Shown: positions 7,746-15,700 of the stretch, in pieces | How the letters are laid out: every line of letters begins with the position of its first letter | How positions within the stretch are numbered: position 1 is the stretch's first letter | DNA from: Bacteroides sp. | Lineage (GTDB): Bacteria; Bacillota; Clostridia; Lachnospirales; Lachnospiraceae | Reading direction: 5' to 3' | Assembly (NCBI GenBank): GCA_023666705.1 | Contig: JAMPBO010000010.1 | Span: 1 to 64,000, forward strand | Length of the DNA: 64,000 nucleotides | Translations under genes and position numbers: made by a program | Notes under the pieces: generated by a model | The model's database searches: none | Told to the model about the DNA's origin: nothing | The model's input: only the letters and a program-made list of their open reading frames with translations

Positions 7746-8570
7746 TTACCTGTAATTAAAATCAGGATTATCATATGTGTCAATGTGTATGTAATAATAT
7801 TCGCCCATTCCTTTTTTGAGCAAAACAATCGTCATTTCCGTTTCAGACCTTACTGAAATCTGTTCTCCCATTCTGTCAGCAGTACCATTCATAACAACGG
7901 TAAGCCTCACAGCACCCTTGATATTAGCCGTCCTTGAAGTCTGATATTTTATTGAGTCCTGAAGCTCCATAACCTCAGCATTATCAAGCTCCTCTTTCTT
8001 TGATATGTTATAAGAGTCAATGTGGGCATTCTTCATATCAGCAATGACCTGTTCAGCCTTTGCATGGGTATCTCCCAGATAGGAAGGCATAACCAAATCA
8101 AGCTTATCCGCATCCCCATTATTAATTGCCTCCATGTAAATATCAAGCACTTGTTCCGGAGTTTTGGCTCCCTTTTCCCTGTTCATTACAGTTGTGACAA
8201 CAAAATATGCGGCAATTACGAGTGCAAGTATTAAAATAAGCCGAAAGACATTCTTTTTAATCCTCTTGTTTTCCTGCTTTTTCTTATAATCATAATCATC
8301 ATCAATTACGGTTTTGGAAAACGATAACGGTATGGAGCCTCCTGATAAATCATCCTCAACATCCACATCATCATCCTCGCCTTTAAGTAAGTCAGTAAGA
8401 CCAGAGCCTGTACTGACAGTCATTCCCATTGGATTGGCAGCCTTCTTTTTTGGCGGTTCCTGTGCTTTTAATGACAGACCTCCTGAGCCGGCTACAACTG
8501 TTGCCCCACAATCAGGACAAATCAGTTCCTTGTCATCTACCTGTGCACCACATACATGACATGTTTTCAT
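7746..8570 (-). CDS. Zinc-ribbon membrane protein with extracytoplasmic domain
   Basis: About 274 residues. It opens with a zinc ribbon (CHVCG then CPDCG, residues about 4-25), then a low-complexity acidic linker, a basic stop-transfer stretch (KKQENKRIKKN) and one membrane helix of about 20 residues (LILILALVIAAYFVVTTV). An extracytoplasmic alpha/beta domain resembling the NTF2-like or DUF4878-type folds of small membrane proteins completes it; that fold guess is inference. The second ATG (8570) is better spaced from AAGGAG than the first (8576). Function unknown. Confidence 0.7.
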   Translation of the reverse strand: MKTCHVCGAQVDDKELICPDCGATVVAGSGGLSLKAQEPPKKKAANPMGMTVSTGSGLTDLLKGEDDDVDVEDDLSGGSIPLSFSKTVIDDDYDYKKKQENKRIKKNVFRLILILALVIAAYFVVTTVMNREKGAKTPEQVLDIYMEAINNGDADKLDLVMPSYLGDTHAKAEQVIADMKNAHIDSYNISKKEELDNAEVMELQDSIKYQTSRTANIKGAVRLTVVMNGTADRMGEQISVRSETEMTIVLLKKGMGEYYYIHIDTYDNPDFNYR

Positions 8571-8635
8571 AGACATAATCTCCTTCCAAATTTTATTTGA
8601 TTAAAATAAGAAATTGTGCTTCAACTGAAATGTCT

Positions 8636-9031
8636 TTATAATTCATCGATGTCATCTGCTGCATCGTCCGCCGAGCCGCTGTCATCGACAATAAACTCCT
8701 TACTGGTAACTCTCTTTCGTGAACGCTCCTCCTCAACATATGAGGAAATCAGTTCTTTTACTTCACTTGGTTTTTTTATGTTCTCAATTTTAAATATGCC
8801 CATGGTCTTATCGGAAGAATGACATGTAATGGTACCCAGACCAAACAAACGCTGCCAGAATTTTCTCTCCAGCGAAACATCCATAATTCTGTAAAGCCTG
8901 ACCTCATTTTCATTCAAATTAAATAAGCCGGTCTCAATAAAAATCCTGTCTTCGGATAAACCATATTTTGTGAATGTCCAAGGGAGACCAAAAATAATTC
9001 TTTTTCTGTCATTCCAAACTACATCAACCAT
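8636..9031 (-). CDS. PH-domain-like protein (bacterial PH family)
   Basis: About 131 residues. The core VVWNDRKRIIFGLPWTFTKY ... RLYRIMDVSLERKFWQRLFG ... GTITCHSSD resembles bacterial pleckstrin-homology (bPH2/YdbT-like) domains, with the typical order of strands and the R-I-x-D-V element. A short acidic tail (DDSGSADDAADDIDEL) follows. I start at ATG 9031 because GGAGG sits five bases before it; the ATG at 9049 lies upstream of that Shine-Dalgarno. No membrane segment is present. The role is unknown. It precedes the zinc-ribbon membrane gene by about 65 bases and may be cotranscribed with it. Confidence 0.65.
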   Translation of the reverse strand: MVDVVWNDRKRIIFGLPWTFTKYGLSEDRIFIETGLFNLNENEVRLYRIMDVSLERKFWQRLFGLGTITCHSSDKTMGIFKIENIKKPSEVKELISSYVEEERSRKRVTSKEFIVDDSGSADDAADDIDEL

Positions 9032-9081
9032 ACCATCCTCCAAAAACACATAATAACGTATAGTAACATAAAATCACATTT

Positions 9082-9110
9082 ATTATATAATATTCAAATT
9101 GTATTTTCAA
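9082..9110 (-). promoter_or_regulatory. Promoter of the PH-domain gene
   Basis: On the minus strand TTGAAA and TATAAT are separated by exactly 17 bp, about 50 bases upstream of the start at 9031. Confidence 0.6.
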
Positions 9111-9252
9111 CAAAAAAATACAATTTTCAGTGTTTTTTTATTTAATACCACAAAATATAGTGGTTTTTCTCCTGAATCCAACTGCCGCAAACCGTATTTC
9201 TATATGTAAAAATTATAAAAACATTACCACAAAAAAATTTTATAAAAAAAGC

Positions 9253-9281
9253 TTGCAATTATGATGAACCTCTGTTATACT
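9253..9281 (+). promoter_or_regulatory. Promoter of tRNA-Glu
   Basis: TTGCAA and TATACT are separated by 17 bp and end 17 bases before the mature tRNA 5' end. Between 9111 and 9252 I see only an AT-rich spacer with a small hairpin ACCAC/GTGGT at 9147-9164. Confidence 0.65.
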
Positions 9282-9298
9282 GACAAAGGTTCAAACAT

Positions 9299-9370
9299 GG
9301 TTCGTTGGTCAAGCGGCTAAGACGTCGCCCTCTCACGGCGAAAACAGGGGTTCGATTCCCCTACGAACTG
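9299..9370 (+). tRNA. tRNA-Glu (anticodon CTC)
   Basis: A complete cloverleaf. The acceptor stem is GGTTCGT paired with ACGAACT (one G-T end pair). The anticodon stem TCGCC/GGCGA encloses loop CTCTCAC with anticodon CTC. The T arm is AGGGG-TTCGATT-CCCCT, and G is the discriminator. No CCA is encoded. It closely follows the Bacillus tRNA-Glu layout. It is a single-gene transcript with its own promoter and terminator and reads GAG codons. Confidence 0.95.
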
Positions 9371-9377
9371 CTCTTAC

Positions 9378-9408
9378 GGCTCAGAAGATATTTTCTTCTG
9401 AGTTTTTA
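9378..9408 (+). terminator. Terminator of tRNA-Glu
   Basis: A nine-bp stem, CTCAGAAGA / TCTTCTGAG, with a five-base loop, followed directly by TTTTT. Confidence 0.85.
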
Positions 9409-9480
9409 TTTAGAAAACTTTCGTATTCGCTCGATGCATTCCCTAAAGAGAAATCCGATTCCCTCAAATCTCATTTTATT

Positions 9481-10773
9481 TTAATAGGTAACCTCCAAAA
9501 TATTATTTATATTTGCTCTGCATATCCTCTCATCTGCCTCTTTTTTCACAAGAATGTAACGCTCCGTATGTCCCTTCATATAATATATTCCATTTTCTTC
9601 AACATATTCCTCAACCAGCACCTTAAGCCGATTACCCTGAAATGTACTCTCATATGCCTCCTTGTGCCTTTTTGCCATATTTATGAGAATGTTGCTCCGC
9701 TCCTCCTTATCCTGGTCCGATACCTGATTTGGCATGGAGTAAGCCACAGTACCTTTTCTTTTTGAATACTTAAATATATGCATTTCGTACAGGTTCAGTC
9801 GTTCCAGATTATTCCTTGTTGTGTTAAATTCCTCCACAGTTTCTCCCGGAAAACCAACGATAATATCCGTCGTGATCGCTGGTCTGTCATAATATTTTCT
9901 TATAAGATTGCACTTTTCCCCGTATTCCTCTATCGTATATTTTCGGTTCATTCTTTTTAAAGTTTCGTTACATGCACTTTGCAGGGATAAATGAAAATGA
10001 GGGCATATTTTATCCTGCCTGCTTATCTCCTCCAAAAATGGCTCCGTTATGACCCGTGGTTCCAGAGAACCCATCCTGATTCTGTATAAGCCCGGAATAT
10101 TGCACAGTGCCTTAAGCAGCTCCAACAGTGTACTGCCGTTTTCATCAGTGTAGGAGGACAGATTGATTCCTGTAAGAACAACCTCCTTAACACCTGATGC
10201 CACAACCCTTTTGACCTCTGCGACAATCTCCTCCTTTTTTCTACTTCTGGTTCTTCCTCTCGTGTACGGGATAATGCAATAACTGCAAAAATTATTACAA
10301 CCATCCTGTATCTTTACATATGCCCGGCAATGCTCATTTGGTTTCACAAGCACCATATCTTCATATTCATCCGTCTTGTTAATATCAATAACCGTGTCGC
10401 TTATGCTGTGCGTTTCGATAAATGCATCCAGTATTTCTGCAATATTCCCCTTTTTATTATTTCCAACAATAATGTCAATCGCTTCGTCCTGACGAAGCCC
10501 TGCTTCTTCCGCCTGAACATAGCAGCCTGCCGCCACGATGATTGCATCTTTATTTTTTTTCTTTGCCCTGTGGATAATCTGCCTTGACTTTCTTTCTGCC
10601 ATATTCGTGACGGAGCAGGTGTTTATGATATAAATATCTGCCTTATCATCAAAGGAAACCACATGTGCACCCTCAGCTTCAAGCATATTCATCATACTGT
10701 CCGACTCATACTGGTTGACCTTACAACCTAAGGTGTATATGGCAACCCTCTTCTCTTTTATATTTACAAACAT
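9481..10773 (-). CDS. mtaB: tRNA ct6A37 methylthiotransferase MtaB
   Basis: A 430-residue radical-SAM enzyme that adds a methylthio group to threonylcarbamoyl-adenosine at position 37 of tRNAs reading ANN codons. The N-terminal cluster domain has Cys17, Cys53 and Cys84. The radical-SAM motif CNNFCSYC uses Cys159, Cys163 and Cys166. A C-terminal TRAM-like segment binds RNA. The signature YTLGCKVNQYESD distinguishes MtaB from MiaB and RimO. GGGAG lies 13 bases before the ATG, a rather long spacing. It stands alone, divergent from the HPr-like gene. Confidence 0.92.
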   Translation of the reverse strand: MFVNIKEKRVAIYTLGCKVNQYESDSMMNMLEAEGAHVVSFDDKADIYIINTCSVTNMAERKSRQIIHRAKKKNKDAIIVAAGCYVQAEEAGLRQDEAIDIIVGNNKKGNIAEILDAFIETHSISDTVIDINKTDEYEDMVLVKPNEHCRAYVKIQDGCNNFCSYCIIPYTRGRTRSRKKEEIVAEVKRVVASGVKEVVLTGINLSSYTDENGSTLLELLKALCNIPGLYRIRMGSLEPRVITEPFLEEISRQDKICPHFHLSLQSACNETLKRMNRKYTIEEYGEKCNLIRKYYDRPAITTDIIVGFPGETVEEFNTTRNNLERLNLYEMHIFKYSKRKGTVAYSMPNQVSDQDKEERSNILINMAKRHKEAYESTFQGNRLKVLVEEYVEENGIYYMKGHTERYILVKKEADERICRANINNILEVTY

Positions 10774-10799
10774 TTTACTAAAAATTCTCCCAACGATTA

Positions 10800-10828
10800 T
10801 TGACTTTTGTGTATATAGCTTATATTAT
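10800..10828 (+). promoter_or_regulatory. Promoter of the Crh-like gene
   Basis: TTGACT and TATTAT are separated by 17 bp, ending about 45 bases before the ATG at 10873. Confidence 0.6.
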
Positions 10829-10872
10829 AGTAACATACATATTTATGAAATGTAAACAAGGAGGTTCTAGAA

Positions 10873-11106
10873 ATGATAGCAGTTAGGGTATCACTTAATT
10901 CAATTGAAAAGGTAAAAAGCTTTGTAAATGATATAAGCGCATTCAATGCTGAGTTTGACTTGGTTTCCGGCAGATATGTTATAGATGCAAAGTCTATCAT
11001 GGGAATATTCAGCTTAGACATATCCAAGCCAATTGATCTTAATATACACACTGAAGATAACGACGAAGACATTATGGCAGCTATCAAGCCATATTTAGCA
11101 GACTAA
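10873..11106 (+). CDS. Crh-like HPr paralogue: regulatory Ser kept, active His absent
   Basis: A 77-residue HPr-fold protein with an AAGGAGG Shine-Dalgarno. The region aligned to the GIHARPA motif of HPr reads SIEKVKSF, so the phosphocarrier His is replaced (by Glu in my alignment) and the following Arg-Pro is lost. The second motif DAKSIMGIFSL is fully conserved, with the regulatory Ser at residue 41. This is the same pattern as Bacillus Crh, a non-carrier HPr paralogue that acts with CcpA after phosphorylation by HPr kinase. It has its own promoter and terminator. The catabolite-repression role is inferred from the pattern. Confidence 0.8.
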   Translation: MIAVRVSLNSIEKVKSFVNDISAFNAEFDLVSGRYVIDAKSIMGIFSLDISKPIDLNIHTEDNDEDIMAAIKPYLAD

Positions 11107-11116
11107 AAACAAAAAG

Positions 11117-11163
11117 AGGCTGTCACATGAACGAATATAATTTCGTGAAGGTGACAGCTTTAT
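11117..11163 (+). terminator. Terminator of the Crh-like gene
   Basis: An eight-bp stem, GCTGTCAC / GTGACAGC, with an inner ACGAA/TTCGT stem, followed by a T-rich run. The remaining bases to 11268 hold nothing else I can name. Confidence 0.8.
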
Positions 11164-11268
11164 TTAATCATTGCTTTTGTATCTATATTTTTCCTATGCA
11201 TTATTCAATCAATTTTTTTACCCCTTCAATAACAGCACTTACGATTGCCTGCTTATTAACCAGGAAAC

Positions 11269-11697
11269 CTATTCTTCCCTTAAATACTGTATCATTCCCG
11301 GTCCCAAGGTGTCTGTCGGTCTCGGAACAAATCCATGCTTTGTGTAAAAATACTCACGTCCCTTTGCACACATCAGGCAAAGCATCATCGTAGTATCCTT
11401 CTCCCGTATGGACTCAACATACTGGATAAGCCTTTCTATTATCATGGAACCGACTCCCTGCTTTTGCACCTCTGGAATAACAATCAAATCCTGAATATAT
11501 GAGATAACCGCACCGTCGCCTACAATTCTTCCCATACCAACCACATTACCGTCATCATCAACTGCCTTTACATTAAACAGGCAGTTTTTTAAGGAAAGCT
11601 CTGACTGCCTTCTTGAAATGGGCGTCCACCCAACTTTTTTTCTAAGATATAACTGTTCTTCAACTGTTATCGAATTTTCAACTAAATGTATCATCAC
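11269..11697 (-). CDS. GNAT-family N-acetyltransferase
   Basis: A 142-residue acetyl-CoA-dependent acyltransferase. The core carries VVGMGRIVGDG (strand before motif A), then motif A with VIPEVQKQGVGSMIIERL, whose QxxGxG loop holds the CoA pyrophosphate, and a C-terminal YTKHGF typical of motif B. The substrate is not evident. The start is 17 bases after hisF ends and lacks a strong Shine-Dalgarno, so expression may depend on translation of hisF. Confidence 0.85.
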   Translation of the reverse strand: MMIHLVENSITVEEQLYLRKKVGWTPISRRQSELSLKNCLFNVKAVDDDGNVVGMGRIVGDGAVISYIQDLIVIPEVQKQGVGSMIIERLIQYVESIREKDTTMMLCLMCAKGREYFYTKHGFVPRPTDTLGPGMIQYLREE

Positions 11698-11714
11698 TTA
11701 TATTCCAATCAAAT

Positions 11715-12476
11715 TTAAATTCTTACAGGAAGCCCTTTGTCAGCCAAATATCCCTTTAAATCCATAATTTCAAGCTCCTTGTAATGAAACAGCGATGCCG
11801 CAAGTGCCGCATCAGCCTTTCCTTCTGTTAGTGCATCATAAAAATGCTCCTTTGTCCCGGCTCCACCTGAGGCGATAACAGGAACCGATACATTTTCAGC
11901 TACAAGCCTTGTAAGCTCCGTATCATATCCTGCCTTCGTTCCATCGCAGTCCATGCTTGTAAGAAGTATCTCTCCTGCACCAAGCCTGTCAGCCTCCATA
12001 GCCCACCATATGGCATCAATACCCGTGTCAATTCTTCCGCCATGCTTGAAAATATTCCAACCCGAGCCATCCTGTCTTTTTCTTGCATCAATAGCCACGA
12101 CAACACACTGACTACCAAATTTATCTGCTGCATCACTAATCAGATGCGGGTTATCTATTGCGGCAGAGTTTACGGATACCTTATCGGCACCCTCCCGCAA
12201 TATTTCCTTAAAATCATCCGTTGTTCTGATTCCTCCGCCCACCGTAAATGGTATAAACACGGTTTCTGCCACTCTTCTCACCATGTCTACCACGATATTT
12301 CTCGCATCGGAGGATGCTGTTATATCAAGAAATACAAGCTCATCAGCCCCAGCTTTGTCATATGCGGCACCAACGCTCACAGGATCTCCCGCATCCTTCA
12401 GGTTTACAAAATTGATACCCTTGACAACCCTGCCATTATTTACATCTAAACATGGAATAATTCTTTTTGTATGCAT
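11715..12476 (-). CDS. hisF: Imidazole glycerol phosphate synthase cyclase subunit
   Basis: A 253-residue (beta/alpha)8 barrel that uses ammonia from HisH to convert PRFAR into imidazole glycerol phosphate and AICAR in histidine biosynthesis. Catalytic Asp11 ([14 protein letters not shown]) and Asp130 ([10 protein letters not shown]) are both present, with phosphate-binding GGGIRTTDD and ASGGAG. It lies 25 bases after hisH, whose product is its partner. No other his gene is nearby, so the rest of the pathway must be elsewhere. Confidence 0.96.
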   Translation of the reverse strand: MHTKRIIPCLDVNNGRVVKGINFVNLKDAGDPVSVGAAYDKAGADELVFLDITASSDARNIVVDMVRRVAETVFIPFTVGGGIRTTDDFKEILREGADKVSVNSAAIDNPHLISDAADKFGSQCVVVAIDARKRQDGSGWNIFKHGGRIDTGIDAIWWAMEADRLGAGEILLTSMDCDGTKAGYDTELTRLVAENVSVPVIASGGAGTKEHFYDALTEGKADAALAASLFHYKELEIMDLKGYLADKGLPVRI

Positions 12477-12501
12477 AAAGCTCTCCTTTGATGCAGCAAT
12501 T

Positions 12502-13113
12502 TTAAAGCTGCAAGTCTAAAAAATTCTTTAAAATTGCAAGTCCCGTTGCAGAGCTTTTTTCAGGATGAAACTGGCATGCAAATATGTTATCCCGTTCCAC
12601 GGAAGCGTGTATTTCTACACCATACGTTGTACTTGCAGCAACATCCTCACTGTTTGCAGATTTCAGATAATAAGAATGTACAAAATATACATAAGAGTTA
12701 TTTTCTATTCCCTGAAATAACCTTGCTCCCTCCTTAATGTCGAGGGAATTCCATCCAATCTGGGGCACCTTAATATCCGTTGCATCAGGTATTCTTCGTA
12801 TTTCGCCGTCTAAAATTCCAAGACCGCAAACGCCCTTGCTCTCCTCGCTTGTCTTATACAGAAGCTGTAATCCGAGACATATGCCCAAAAATGGCTTTCC
12901 CATATCACACACATCGTATATCACTTTGTCTAAGCCATATCTGTGAAGCTTGTCCATTGCATCACCAAAGCTTCCTACCCCTGGTAAAATAACCTTGTCA
13001 GCAGAACAAATCACATCCCGGTCTCTCGTTATAACTGCAAATTCCCCAAGGTACTCCACAGCCTTTTCTACACTTTTTATATTGCCTGCATCATAATCTA
13101 TAATAGCTATCAT
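12502..13113 (-). CDS. hisH: Imidazole glycerol phosphate synthase glutamine amidotransferase subunit
   Basis: A 203-residue class I glutaminase that feeds ammonia to HisF. The triad is visible: Cys79 in [11 protein letters not shown], and His183 and Glu185 in CQFHPEKSS. The oxyanion strand [10 protein letters not shown] is also present. Normal length. It precedes hisF by 25 bases; a small GCAGC/GCTGC hairpin lies in that gap. Confidence 0.96.
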   Translation of the reverse strand: MIAIIDYDAGNIKSVEKAVEYLGEFAVITRDRDVICSADKVILPGVGSFGDAMDKLHRYGLDKVIYDVCDMGKPFLGICLGLQLLYKTSEESKGVCGLGILDGEIRRIPDATDIKVPQIGWNSLDIKEGARLFQGIENNSYVYFVHSYYLKSANSEDVAASTTYGVEIHASVERDNIFACQFHPEKSSATGLAILKNFLDLQL

Positions 13114-13140
13114 ACTATCTCCATTCGTAAGTTACCGCTG

Positions 13141-14709
13141 CTATTGCTTCAGCTTGGCGGAAATCTCCGTAAGTTTAGAGGAATATGCCTGCCCATCAAG
13201 GGAAATAATTTCGTAAGCCTCCTCCTCGGAAAGTCCATAGGTTTCATTCAGTGCAGCCACAATCTTAGCCTTACAGGAGTCAATATCCTCCACAATGTTC
13301 AATGAAACAGCCTCCTGATAGTGTAACTCATATTTCTCCAGACCACGGATGAGTGCATCCAAGGCACGGTCAGGATATCCTATGGAGATATTGTTTTCAT
13401 AGGACTCATAAAGGCGTTCCACATACATAACCGTATAAATCCTGTCCTTCAAGTTCTGGTCATCCTTCTTAATCTCCACGCCTGACACCTCATCGTATGC
13501 CAGCCTGTATCTCTGTCTGTCAAAATAATCTGCTGCTTTCTTGATTGCCTGTGAATAATTAAAGCCCTTCGAGCCAAATACCACAAGCACGCAAAGCACA
13601 GCAAACAATGAAAAAACAATCGCAACAACGGCAACAGAAACTTTCTTTTCATCCTTTTCCAGCTCCAGCTCTGCACTTATCTCTGCAAGCTTCTCCTGTT
13701 TTTCCTGTTCCTTTGCCTGCTTCTTTTCGGCATTGGCTCTTTGCTTTAATGCCTGCTTTTCCTGCTTTTTGACTTTCTTTTCTTCTTTTAATGCCTGCTT
13801 TTGTTCCTTTTGCTCTGCCTTCTTTTCCTCATAAGCCTTATTTTCTTCTTCCTCATCCGCATCAGGCTCACCAAATAATATCACGGACAAGGACTTCTTC
13901 TCGCCCTTTTCCTTTTTGCCACGCTTCTTGGAACCCTTACCGCCTGCGTCCTTTTCCTCTATCTCCTCAAGTGCTGAAATATCTCCATCCTCAAAATCAA
14001 ACTCGGTGGAGGAATTGAGCAAATCATCAAGCTTATCCTGATTTGCAGTATAATTTTCTTCGTCAGGCTTGTCATCGTCGATTCCAAGAGCAGAGAATAA
14101 ATCATCCAAATCCATCTGATCTATTTCCTCAGCCGTTTTTGGTGTGGTATCCTCCGCAGTCTCCGGTGCACTCTGTGAAAGAGCAGCCTCTGTACTTTCC
14201 TCCTCATTCATGACCATACCCATAAAATCCTCGTCGAACTGCTGTGCCGTTTCCGCTTCTTCAAAAACACCACCATCATCACCTGCAAGACCGTTTGGCA
14301 TACCTGTATCAGCCGCTCCGTCCGAAGCAGCATCACCCGGATACTCATCGGCAGCCTGCATCATATCAGCAATATCTTCAATACTCTGTGCAGACATATC
14401 CTGCACGTCATCCTCATCCTCAAGCAAAGTGCTCATGTCAAAGTCCTCTGTCTCATGAAATGAGTTGCCTGAAGATACGGCACTCTCATCAAGCTTCGTA
14501 ACATCCACATCATCAAAATCTATGTCATCCAGCTCAAGTGAAGACAAATCTATATCATCCAGCTCATCCAGCTCATCCAGAGAGATATCTCCAAGATCCG
14601 ACAAGTCTAAATTTACTCCTGAGTCCTCTGATATATTGATATCTATATTTTCTTGTTCTTCATCATTTGATAAATCATTTAATAGATTGTCAAGATAATT
14701 CTCGTCCAT
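13141..14709 (-). CDS. Large acidic single-pass membrane protein of unknown function
   Basis: A 522-residue protein. The first 230 residues are extremely acidic and Leu/Asp-rich, with repeated elements such as LDELDELDDIDLSSLELDD and little predicted order. Residues about 255-350 are Lys/Glu/Gln-rich and likely coiled coil. One hydrophobic helix near 358-380 (VAVVAIVFSLFAVLCVLVVF) is followed by about 140 residues of helical, TPR-like outer domain (AADYFDRQRYRLAYDEV). I recognise no named family. Its promoter faces two Spo0A boxes at 14826-14873, suggesting sporulation- or stationary-phase control. Its stop lies 27 bases upstream of the hisH start, so hisH-hisF could be read as its downstream neighbours. 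Confidence 0.6.
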   Translation of the reverse strand: MDENYLDNLLNDLSNDEEQENIDINISEDSGVNLDLSDLGDISLDELDELDDIDLSSLELDDIDFDDVDVTKLDESAVSSGNSFHETEDFDMSTLLEDEDDVQDMSAQSIEDIADMMQAADEYPGDAASDGAADTGMPNGLAGDDGGVFEEAETAQQFDEDFMGMVMNEEESTEAALSQSAPETAEDTTPKTAEEIDQMDLDDLFSALGIDDDKPDEENYTANQDKLDDLLNSSTEFDFEDGDISALEEIEEKDAGGKGSKKRGKKEKGEKKSLSVILFGEPDADEEEENKAYEEKKAEQKEQKQALKEEKKVKKQEKQALKQRANAEKKQAKEQEKQEKLAEISAELELEKDEKKVSVAVVAIVFSLFAVLCVLVVFGSKGFNYSQAIKKAADYFDRQRYRLAYDEVSGVEIKKDDQNLKDRIYTVMYVERLYESYENNISIGYPDRALDALIRGLEKYELHYQEAVSLNIVEDIDSCKAKIVAALNETYGLSEEEAYEIISLDGQAYSSKLTEISAKLKQ

Positions 14710-14779
14710 TTTGTACCTCCGCAGTAGTACCGGCAGTTTTTGTCACAGACCATCGCAACGCTAATTATAGCATATACCA

Positions 14780-14807
14780 TTTTAATTAACAAGATTTTTT
14801 CTGTCAA
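14780..14807 (-). promoter_or_regulatory. Promoter of the acidic membrane protein gene
   Basis: On the minus strand TTGACA and TAAAAT are 17 bp apart. A second overlapping pair, TTGTTA and TATAAT, is also 17 bp apart and ends slightly further downstream. Two Spo0A boxes lie 19-66 bases upstream of the TTGACA. Confidence 0.5.
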
Positions 14808-14825
14808 GACAGGCAATACAATATT

Positions 14826-14873
14826 TTTTTTCGACAAAGGCAACGGATTTCTTTATCGCCGTTTTTCGACAAA
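14826..14873. promoter_or_regulatory. Two identical Spo0A boxes
   Basis: TTTTTCGACAAA occurs at 14826-14837 and again at 14862-14873. Its complement contains TGTCGAA, the Spo0A box core. The copies are 36 bp apart, centre to centre, and sit between divergent promoters. A plus-strand candidate, TTGCTT/TATCAT with 17-bp spacing at 14883-14911, would serve the gene at 14970. Confidence 0.65.
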
Positions 14874-14969
14874 AGCTTGTTATTGCTTTTTTTACCATAA
14901 TGTTATATCATTAATAACATCAGGTCCATGGGACTTATTAATTGAAAAATATACAAGGAGGTACAATAC

Positions 14970-15173
14970 ATGAAATCATCTTTCTATATTGAATATTATG
15001 GAAAACAAATTGATGAAGCATCTTTGGTGAAAACAGCAAAGAATATCTGGACAAAAAGTGGAAAAAAAGCTGCTGATTTAAAGTCTTTAAGCCTTTATGT
15101 TAAGCCTGAAGAAAACGCAGTTTACTACGTATTTAACGATGATGAGTCAGGAAGCTTTACAATTGAAGATTAA
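14970..15173 (+). CDS. Small conserved Lachnospiraceae-type protein (DUF6465-like)
   Basis: A 67-residue soluble protein with AAGGAGG upstream. It reads as beta-alpha-beta: SFYIEYYGKQID, a helix with Lys/Ala, then LSLYVKPEENAVYYVFND. That end pattern (YVKPEExAxYYVxN) is what I recall for the DUF6465 family of small clostridial proteins; this is from memory and unverified. No catalytic motif. The divergent Spo0A boxes upstream suggest control by Spo0A. A strong terminator follows. Confidence 0.65.
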   Translation: MKSSFYIEYYGKQIDEASLVKTAKNIWTKSGKKAADLKSLSLYVKPEENAVYYVFNDDESGSFTIED

Positions 15174-15212
15174 GAACATAAGCAATAAAGAACAACATTT
15201 ACTATTTAAATA

Positions 15213-15241
15213 AAAAACCAGTCCAAGGACTGGTTTTTTAT
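15213..15241. terminator. Bidirectional terminator
   Basis: ACCAGTCC / GGACTGGT form a compact hairpin with A-run and T-run flanks. It separates the plus-strand gene at 14970 from the minus-strand gene ending at 15255. Confidence 0.75.
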
Positions 15242-15254
15242 TTACGGAAACACA

Positions 15255-15683
15255 TTACTCATAATATTCCTCGTAATCGTCATAATCTCCATTTGCATAC
15301 GAACGCGTATAATTTACATTATTCGCCCTCTTAACCTTAGGTTGTGGTCGGCTGCTTTCCTTTTTGCGGCTCTGCTTCTTTTTTATTGACTTTTGTTCCT
15401 TTTCAAGCCGAAGCATGGTCTTGTTTTTGTCCGGCAGCGATACGCCGTTTTTGTTTTCTTTAGGTCGGGACGGTCTGCTTCTTTTGCCATTGTCATCATC
15501 ATCCTCATCCTTACCGGAATATCTCGGCTGGTATTTTGAATTTCCCTGCTTTGGTTTTCGGTTAGAATATCCACCGTTCCCTGCCTCAAATGCATTTCTT
15601 GTCCCGGATTTTTTAGGGCCATTATACTTACCCTTTGCCCTGTTCATACCGGAACCTCCATCATTTGTTCCTTGCGTTGCCAC
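15255..15683 (-). CDS. Basic, disordered low-complexity protein
   Basis: About 142 residues, rich in Lys, Arg, Asn, Gly and Ser (NRAKGKYNGPKKSGTRN), with an internal acidic patch (KDEDDDDNGK) and a Tyr/Asp-rich tail (DYDDYEEYYE). No fold or family is recognised. The composition suggests a nucleic-acid- or polymer-binding disordered protein, which is inference. I choose the GTG at 15683, eight bases after AAAGGAG. The longer ATG start at 15704 would overlap spo0A and absorb the Shine-Dalgarno. It follows spo0A by 17 bases and is probably cotranscribed with it. Confidence 0.55.
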   Translation of the reverse strand: MATQGTNDGGSGMNRAKGKYNGPKKSGTRNAFEAGNGGYSNRKPKQGNSKYQPRYSGKDEDDDDNGKRSRPSRPKENKNGVSLPDKNKTMLRLEKEQKSIKKKQSRKKESSRPQPKVKRANNVNYTRSYANGDYDDYEEYYE

Positions 15684-15700
15684 TTTCGTATCTCCTTTCA

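Noticed and set aside
9111-9252. Possible riboswitch or small RNA upstream of tRNA-Glu
   Set aside because: Only an AT-rich stretch with one weak five-bp hairpin; no conserved core recognised.
10047-10304. 85-codon minus-strand frame inside mtaB
   Set aside because: It overlaps the conserved radical-SAM core in another frame and has no plausible protein character.
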